Positions 58,829-64,000 of a stretch of 64,000 bases of DNA are shown piece by piece; position 1 is the stretch's first letter; every line of letters begins with the position of its first letter. Source of the DNA: CAIWHR01 sp963734085 (lineage in GTDB: Bacteria > Pseudomonadota > Gammaproteobacteria > Burkholderiales > Casimicrobiaceae); contig CAVTFT010000009.1 of NCBI GenBank assembly GCA_963734085.1, positions 285,655 to 349,654 on the forward strand, written 5' to 3'. The position numbers were made by a program, and so were the translations under genes. The notes under the pieces were generated by a model. The model ran no database searches, was not told where the DNA came from, and saw only the letters and a list, made by a program, of their open reading frames with translations.

Positions 58829-60475
58829 TCACGGGCGACTCCGGCTCCGAGCAGCACGTCGCGCGAGGCGTCGGGCGAGTCGCCCGTACCACGAGCGTGT
58901 CAAGCCGGCGAGCTCCATGGCATCGACTTCGCCGCGGGCGCGCAGCACGGCCAACTCGGATTCCAGGGCGGTGATTCGGCCATCGAGCAATGCGCCCCGC
59001 TCGCGCGCGCTGCGCTCGAGCAGCAGCAGCCTGTCGCGGTCCGCTCCGACGGCCCCCGCAACGTCCTGCGCCTGACGCAGTGCGGGCACGAGCCCATCCC
59101 GTTCCTTGCGCAAGGTCAAAGTTTCTTCGTCGAGACGGACGACATCGTTACGCAATGTCGCCTCGCGCTGCTCGCGTTCGGCCATGTCGCGCGATGAAGC
59201 CTCGAGGCTCGCGGCGAGACGCTCGATTTCGCGCTGCCTGCTTTCGGCAATGGAACGCGTGCGCGCAATCTCGTCGTCCAGAAGTTCGATGTGGGCGCGT
59301 GCCGCTTCGAGCTGCTGTTCCTGCAGCTCCGCGTTTGCTCGGGCGGCCTCGAGCTCCGCCACCACCGCCTCGATGTTCGCCCTCGCTGCCGCGATCTCGT
59401 CCAGATGCGCCTGCGCCGATTCGCGCGCGCTGTCGAGCTGCTGGGCGAGGGAAGCGATCGTCACTCGTTCGTCGGCAAGGTCGCGCTCGGCGCCTGCGGC
59501 AAGCGCGCGGAGCGCGGTTTCGGTGTCGTCGCGGCTGGCATGCTGCCGGTGCGCCTCGGCAACCTGCGCTGCCAGCTTCGCAAGGTCGTCACGCGCACGC
59601 ACGATCTCGTCTTCGAGGAGCGGCACGACGCGTGCGAGCCAAGGGTTGTCGGCGCCGCCTCGTTCTGCGCGCGCCGTCCGTTCGGCCAGCGACGGCAGCG
59701 CGGCTAGCTCCCGCGCGCACAGCTTCAGCGCCCGATGGAGGTCCTTGACGGTGTCGGGTACTCGGGGATCGGCATACATGGTTACCTCGTCGATCCTCGC
59801 ATGGCGCAAAGCCGGGTCGACCAGCTGCGCGCAGCGTTCGGCGAGCCCGGCCTTGACATCAGGCGGCACCGCCAATCCGAGCTGTGCCGCGACGCGTTCG
59901 AGCTCGTTCGCCGGGGCTTCGATGAAGGTGTCGTAGTCGACGACGACCGCCCGCCGCCCCCGGATCCCCGCCAATGCCGCACGCATGTGCGACAGCCAGA
60001 GAAGGCAGCTCTTCTCGGTCGCAAAGCCGTCGCGCTGTTCGAGCGAGCGCGCGACGTTCAACGGATTGCGCAGCACAAGCACGTAGGCATCGGTCGCGCC
60101 GTGTTTGGCAAACAGCTGCTGCCAGAACGGCAGGAACCGGCACATTCGCGGGTCCTTGAGGCCCCAGAGCGCGGTCTCTCCAAATTCTTCGGCGAGGAAT
60201 TTCTGCGCGGCGGCGATAAGCGGACCCGTGTGCGCCGCCAGGTCCGCGTACGGCGGCAACTCGATGCAATCCCAGACCTTGCCGGACAGGCGCAACAGTT
60301 CGTCGTTGATTCGCACGACCTCGGTGAGCTCGAAGCGGTGCCGACCGTTTCCCTCGTTGTCGTGGAGGAACCGCCGCCCGAGATTGACGCCGAGCAGGTC
60401 GAGCGCACCGGCAAGGACGCCTGCGCCGCTGCGATGAACCCCGAGCACGACGATGACACGTGATTTGTCGTGCAT
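58829..60475 (-). CDS. Sulfotransferase-like protein with long coiled coil (548 aa)
   Basis: The N-terminal domain (about 1-240) matches the first domain of the 1,613-residue protein: RVIVVLGVHRSGAGVLAGAL (P-loop), WGLKDPRMCRFLPFWQQLFA and YVLVLRNPLNVARSLEQRDG. The second half (about 290-520) is almost entirely heptad-like helix (RANIEAVVAELEAARANAEL, RQREIERLAASLEASSRDMA). The end is basic (RLARRLARRAARSRSRP). The canonical T in the P-loop (GTS/GTT) is replaced (RSGAG), so activity is in doubt; it may be a chain-length or scaffold protein. ATG 60475 lies 1 bp after the Wzt stop. Confidence 0.75.
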   Translation of the reverse strand: MHDKSRVIVVLGVHRSGAGVLAGALDLLGVNLGRRFLHDNEGNGRHRFELTEVVRINDELLRLSGKVWDCIELPPYADLAAHTGPLIAAAQKFLAEEFGETALWGLKDPRMCRFLPFWQQLFAKHGATDAYVLVLRNPLNVARSLEQRDGFATEKSCLLWLSHMRAALAGIRGRRAVVVDYDTFIEAPANELERVAAQLGLAVPPDVKAGLAERCAQLVDPALRHARIDEVTMYADPRVPDTVKDLHRALKLCARELAALPSLAERTARAERGGADNPWLARVVPLLEDEIVRARDDLAKLAAQVAEAHRQHASRDDTETALRALAAGAERDLADERVTIASLAQQLDSARESAQAHLDEIAAARANIEAVVAELEAARANAELQEQQLEAARAHIELLDDEIARTRSIAESRQREIERLAASLEASSRDMAEREQREATLRNDVVRLDEETLTLRKERDGLVPALRQAQDVAGAVGADRDRLLLLERSARERGALLDGRITALESELAVLRARGEVDAMELAGLTRSWYGRLARRLARRAARSRSRP

Positions 60476-60476
60476 T

Positions 60477-61853
60477 TCAGCTGATGTCCTGCAGGCTCGG
60501 AGCGATGTCGAAGTCCACCGCTCCCGTCGCGACGGTGCGCGCCGGGACCTTGACCCGAAACATCGCCGCGTCGAGCCGTCGGTCCAGATGTCCGAGGCCG
60601 TCCATGGTGCCCCCAAGTACGCCGGCATTCAAAAAATATGTATCGGCGTTCAGCATGCAGCGAAACCGAAACGCGACTCGGAGGCGGCGTCCGGCCGCGA
60701 CCTGGACGAGGGCCTCGCCCTGCGGGGCACTCGCACCGCCCCCGAGGGCGACGCCGGTGATGGTCTTGATCAACATCCCGAACGTCACCGCGTTCGCGGA
60801 TCGCATGAAGCGGACCGTGTAGGTGAACACATATTCGTCGCCGTGGACGAGAACGTTGACGCGCCGTCCGTCTGTTGTCTCGAGGTGAGGATCGTCGATC
60901 TCAGCGCCGCGGTTTTCGTAGGCGATGGTGCTCTGAGGCACGAGCCGCGGATCGTAATCCGCGTCGTCCGAGCCGACGCTCGCTTCCGAATGCGCAGTCA
61001 GCCCCCCCGGCTGCTGCGCCGCCATGCCGGCACTCTCGACGATAGCCCGGCGGACGGAGGCGACTCGATCCGCCGTCGCGTAGAGAAGTTTCTGGTACAG
61101 GCCCACGACTTCCTTCGGCCGGCCAGCGCGAATGAGTTCGCCCTGGTCGAGGAGGAGTGCACGGTCGCACAGTTCGATGACTGCAGCCGCGACGTGCGAG
61201 ACGAACAGGATCGACGTCCCGCGTTCACGCAGCTCGTGAATGCGGGCGAAGCATTTGCGCTGGAACGCCTCGTCGCCGACCGACAGCGTCTCGTCGACGA
61301 TCAGGAGCTCGGGGTCGGAGTGGATCGCTACGGCGAAGGCGAGTCGCGCGAGCATGCCCGATGAATAGGTCTTGACCGGTTGCTCGACGAATTCGCCGAT
61401 GTCGGCGTACGCGACGATCTCGGCGTAGCGGCGGTTCATCGCCTCGCGCGAGAATCCGAGCACGGATCCGTTGAGGAAGATGTTCTCGCGTCCCGTGTAC
61501 TCGGGATTGAAACCGCTCCCGAGCTCGAGCAGCGCGGCTACGCGGCCGTGCACGGTGACCGTGCCCGTGGTCGGCGTCAGCGTTCCCGCAATGAGCTGCA
61601 GCAACGTCGATTTGCCCGAGCCGTTGCGGCCTATGATGCCGACCGTCTCGCCGCGCTTCACCTCGAACGACAGGTTGGTGACGGCCCAGAATTTCTGGAA
61701 GAACTGCCGGCGCCCCCGAAAGATCGACTGCAGCAACCGATCGCGAGGTTTTGCGTAGATCTCGTAGCATTTGCCGAGTCCACGTGCTGAGATAGCGACC
61801 TCGCCCGTCCGAACAACAGGAGCGGGAGCAGTGGTTTCGACGGCCGCGTGCAT
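60477..61853 (-). CDS. wzt: Polysaccharide ABC exporter ATPase with C-terminal glycan-binding domain
   Basis: A 458-residue ATPase. Walker A GIIGRNGSGKSTLLQLIAGT, signature KTYSSGMLARLAFA, Walker B ELLIVDETLSVGD and the H-loop FVSHVAAAV are complete. Residues about 290-450 form the extra Wzt-type C-terminal domain (RRVNVLVHGDEYVFTYTVRF, FGMLIKTITGVALGG) that in O-antigen exporters reads the chain end. With the Wzm gene divergently placed 255 bp away it forms a Wzm/Wzt exporter. I chose ATG 61853; the ribosome-binding site is weak. Confidence 0.9.
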   Translation of the reverse strand: MHAAVETTAPAPVVRTGEVAISARGLGKCYEIYAKPRDRLLQSIFRGRRQFFQKFWAVTNLSFEVKRGETVGIIGRNGSGKSTLLQLIAGTLTPTTGTVTVHGRVAALLELGSGFNPEYTGRENIFLNGSVLGFSREAMNRRYAEIVAYADIGEFVEQPVKTYSSGMLARLAFAVAIHSDPELLIVDETLSVGDEAFQRKCFARIHELRERGTSILFVSHVAAAVIELCDRALLLDQGELIRAGRPKEVVGLYQKLLYATADRVASVRRAIVESAGMAAQQPGGLTAHSEASVGSDDADYDPRLVPQSTIAYENRGAEIDDPHLETTDGRRVNVLVHGDEYVFTYTVRFMRSANAVTFGMLIKTITGVALGGGASAPQGEALVQVAAGRRLRVAFRFRCMLNADTYFLNAGVLGGTMDGLGHLDRRLDAAMFRVKVPARTVATGAVDFDIAPSLQDIS

Positions 61854-62108
61854 GCGCAACTATACCGTGTCCAAGGAGTCTGTCGGACATGCTGTCGCGC
61901 ATGCATCGGCGGCGAGTTGGCGTGATTCGAGGTGTGCGCCCGACGGCATATCGGCAGTATGACGAGGGCGCGAAATCCAGAAATGCGTCTAGCGCGTCCT
62001 GCCCTTCCGGGCTGCTGCCAAGAGAAGCGCAACTGCATCGTTGCAAGACTTGCAAGCCCACAGGCTCCTCAGGGCGGCCCTCATGAGCGGCCGCTATAAT
62101 CGCATCCG

Positions 62109-62933
62109 ATGCCAGGCCCGCGCTTTCCGACGACGTTGCCTTCTTTCCTGAGAACGGCGATCGCACAACGCGAGCTCGTCGTCGAGCTCGTGAAGAGCGA
62201 CATCGCCGGTCGCTACCGTGGCTCGATGCTGGGAATCCTCTGGTCGTTCGCCTCGCCGCTGCTGCTGCTGGCGGCGTTTACCTTCGTGTTCGGAACCGTA
62301 TTCAGAACGCGCTGGGGCGGTGCCGTGACGAGCCAGGGCGACTTCGCGCTGGTGCTGTTTCCCGGCATCCTGCTGCACGCCTTCCTCGCCGAGTCGTTCA
62401 ATCGCGCGCCGAACCTCGTCACCGCCATGCCGAACTACGTCAAGAAGGTGCTGTTTCCACTCGATCTTCTGCCGCTCGTCGCCGTCATCACGTCCGGGTT
62501 CCACGCGCTCATCGGGTTTTTCGTGCTGATGGTGGCACTGATGTTCGCACACGGAACGCTGCCGCTGACGGCGATCGTGTTTCCCGCCATCGTTGCGCCG
62601 TATCTGGTTCTGGTTCTCGGCGTCACCTGGTTCCTCGCGGCGCTCGGCGTCTATCTCCGCGACATTGCGCAGGTGATCGGGCTCGTCACGATGCTGCTCA
62701 TGTTTCTGTCGCCGGTGTTCTACCCGGCGAGCGCGCTGCCCGAGGCGTACCGTGGCTGGCTCGCACTCAACCCCCTGACGCTCCCGCTCGAAGCCACGCG
62801 CGGTGCATTAATCTGGGGGCAGTGGCCCGACTGGACCGCACTCGGCGTCTACACGATCGCTGCGGTTGTCGTCGCCGGCGCGGGCTACTGGTGGTTCCAG
62901 AAGAGCCGGAAGGGCTTTGCCGACGTGCTGTAA
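62109..62933 (+). CDS. wzm: Polysaccharide ABC exporter permease
   Basis: A 274-residue ABC-2 type membrane protein with six helices. LVVELVKSDIAGRYRGSMLG is the coupling region typical of Wzm/KpsM; GILWSFASPLLLLAAFTFVF the first helix; FPLDLLPLVAVITSGFHALI and LSPVFYPASALPEAYRGWLA are the later conserved segments. It moves the undecaprenyl-linked glycan across the inner membrane with Wzt. It is transcribed away from wzt, so the 255-bp gap must drive both; no certain promoter was seen in that gap. It converges with the asparagine synthase gene after 26 bp. Confidence 0.9.
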   Translation: MPGPRFPTTLPSFLRTAIAQRELVVELVKSDIAGRYRGSMLGILWSFASPLLLLAAFTFVFGTVFRTRWGGAVTSQGDFALVLFPGILLHAFLAESFNRAPNLVTAMPNYVKKVLFPLDLLPLVAVITSGFHALIGFFVLMVALMFAHGTLPLTAIVFPAIVAPYLVLVLGVTWFLAALGVYLRDIAQVIGLVTMLLMFLSPVFYPASALPEAYRGWLALNPLTLPLEATRGALIWGQWPDWTALGVYTIAAVVVAGAGYWWFQKSRKGFADVL

Positions 62934-62959
62934 GCGATGTCACCGCCCCGGAAGCAAGG

Positions 62960-64000
62960 TCAGGCGATCGCATACCGCGCCGCGAGCTCCGCGATCCGCT
63001 TGCGCGACGCCGTATGCCATTCGGCGAGCATGATCAGCGCGAACAGGAGCCGTTCCCGCGTCACTCCTGCCGCGACGTCGGCCGCGACGACCGATACGAG
63101 CTCCGCCGCATCGATGCCCGGCAAGGCGCCCGCGCCGAAATACGCGGCAGCGCCGCCGTGCGTGTCGAGCCACTCGCGAATCCACGTTCGCATCGGCAGC
63201 ACGAAGCCCTGTTTCCTCCGGTGTCGAGTGCGCTCGGGCAGCCACCGCCGTGCGATCCTGCGCAACGCGACCTTGCTCTCTTCGCCAGCCATCCGCTCCG
63301 CCGGCGGAAGCGCGAGCGCTGCAGCGACGAGATCCGGTTGCAGGAACGGCGCGCGGCCTTCGAGGCTTACCGCCATCGCCATCCGGTCGTACTTGACGAG
63401 GAGATCGTCGGGCAGCCACGTCGCGAGGTCGGTCGCCGTGGCCCGCTGCAGCGGATCGTGCGCGCCAGCGAGCCAGCTTCCGAGCGAAGCCTCCCACGCA
63501 TCGGGCGTTGCAGGCGCGCGAGGCGCGAGCCGCGCGCGGGCGGCAGCGTCGGTCAGCAGCGGAAATCCAGACGGCGTTTCGGGCGGCGCATCGCCGAGCA
63601 GCGCCGCGCACTCGTCACCGCCGGTGAGCACCCGCTTCAGCGGCGCGAGCGTGCCGGGCTCCGGCGCAAACGGCTGGTAATACGCGTATCCCGCGAAGAT
63701 TTCGTCGGCACCCTCGCCGGACAGCACGACCGTCGCATGCCGGCGTGCCTCGCGTGCGAGCCAATAGACGGGGAGCAGCGCCTGATCGCCGAGCGGCTCG
63801 TCGAGTGCCGCCGCCACCGCCGGCAGCAGCGCCGAGAAGCACGTCTCGTCGAAGACGAAATGATGATGGCGGCTGCCGATCGCTTTGGCGAGCTCGCGGG
63901 CGTAGTCGCTTTCGTCGTGCTCGGCGCTGCGAAACCCCATCGAGAAGGTGAGCACGCCGGGCATATGGCGCGCCGCCACGGCCGCCACGACCGAGCTGTC
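62960..64000 (-). CDS. asnB: Asparagine synthase-like amidotransferase, truncated by the window
   Basis: The C-terminal synthetase domain, at least 347 residues; the frame stays open to base 64000, where it reads DSSVVAAVAARH, the end of the SGG.DSS PP-loop. Further marks are VLSGEGADEIFAGYAYYQPF, ATWLPDDLLVKYDRMAMAVS and GRAPFLQPDLV, all characteristic of AsnB. The N-terminal glutaminase domain lies outside. In glycan loci such proteins amidate sugars (uronamides) or serve exosortase-linked clusters; here either, or plain asparagine synthesis, is possible. Confidence 0.88.
   Translation of the reverse strand, partial: DSSVVAAVAARHMPGVLTFSMGFRSAEHDESDYARELAKAIGSRHHHFVFDETCFSALLPAVAAALDEPLGDQALLPVYWLAREARRHATVVLSGEGADEIFAGYAYYQPFAPEPGTLAPLKRVLTGGDECAALLGDAPPETPSGFPLLTDAAARARLAPRAPATPDAWEASLGSWLAGAHDPLQRATATDLATWLPDDLLVKYDRMAMAVSLEGRAPFLQPDLVAAALALPPAERMAGEESKVALRRIARRWLPERTRHRRKQGFVLPMRTWIREWLDTHGGAAAYFGAGALPGIDAAELVSVVAADVAAGVTRERLLFALIMLAEWHTASRKRIAELAARYAIA

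Noticed and set aside
1..64000. CRISPR arrays, tRNA and rRNA genes
   Set aside because: No regularly spaced short repeats and no cloverleaf or rRNA signature noticed while reading; a covariance search would be needed to be certain.

Overview
The window reads as chromosome of a GC-rich, facultatively anaerobic, denitrifying betaproteobacterium of the Thauera/Aromatoleum/Sulfuritalea kind. This is inferred from gene content: ATP-dependent benzoyl-CoA reductase, 4-hydroxybenzoyl-CoA reductase, phenylacetyl-CoA oxidoreductase, NO-response proteins, periplasmic sulfur-compound reductase and sulfide:quinone oxidoreductase. No rRNA, tRNA or CRISPR array was seen, so species identity is not settled.

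Region 1 (1-20.7 kb) is anaerobic aromatic catabolism. The ends of a benzoyl-CoA reductase operon (bcrA partial, bcrD, ferredoxin) run on the plus strand. A long minus-strand run (18.7 kb down to 4.1 kb, gaps mostly under 80 bp, many ATGA/GTGA overlaps) encodes a FlK-like thioesterase, phenylacetyl-CoA:acceptor oxidoreductase (padBCD; padB carries a 1-nt frameshift), a phenylacetate-CoA ligase, 4-hydroxybenzoyl-CoA reductase (hcrCAB), then a group typical of nitrosative-stress loci (DUF2249, two NnrS-like membrane proteins, hemerythrin, tandem GNAT, MIP18/DUF59). Phenylacetate and 4-hydroxybenzoate would both converge on benzoyl-CoA; the phenylglyoxylate-oxidising enzyme is not in the window.

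Region 2 (19.5-26.5 kb) has a cysteine-free Rrf2 regulator, a Crp/Fnr regulator with a CRP-like recognition helix and three cysteines, and a minus-strand operon for a Tat-exported molybdoenzyme, FeS subunit, NrfD-type anchor and periplasmic rhodanese (polysulfide/thiosulfate reductase type).

Region 3 (27.17-36.41 kb) is an integron cassette array without an integrase (CALIN type): small promoter-poor genes (two cupins, NTF2-like, RidA, YdhR-like, DUF3313, a coiled-coil membrane protein and a 683-residue P-loop ATPase fused to a class III cyclase-like domain) separated by attC sites. An IS110-family element and an IS5/IS1182-type element have each landed inside an attC site; for the latter the original attC can be rebuilt from its 4-bp target duplication.

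Region 4 (36.4-46.2 kb) holds a TPR protein, a split YeeE/YedE sulfur transporter, a DUF2892 protein, an RND periplasmic adaptor, a sulfide:quinone oxidoreductase with all three redox cysteines, an RND pump and an HdeD-like protein. Three near-perfect TGTGA-N6-TCACA palindromes (26510, 38170, 39561) sit upstream of the molybdoenzyme operon, the YeeE/YedE pair and the DUF2892 gene, suggesting one sulfur regulon under the Crp/Fnr protein at 20.0-20.7 kb.

Region 5 (46.3-64 kb) is a surface-polysaccharide locus: methyltransferase, sulfotransferases, very large multidomain glycosyltransferases, Wzt/Wzm ABC export and an asparagine synthase cut by the window end. Two glycosyltransferase genes share a 2,246-bp direct repeat with a single mismatch next to a diverged island, a mosaic left by gene conversion or unequal exchange.
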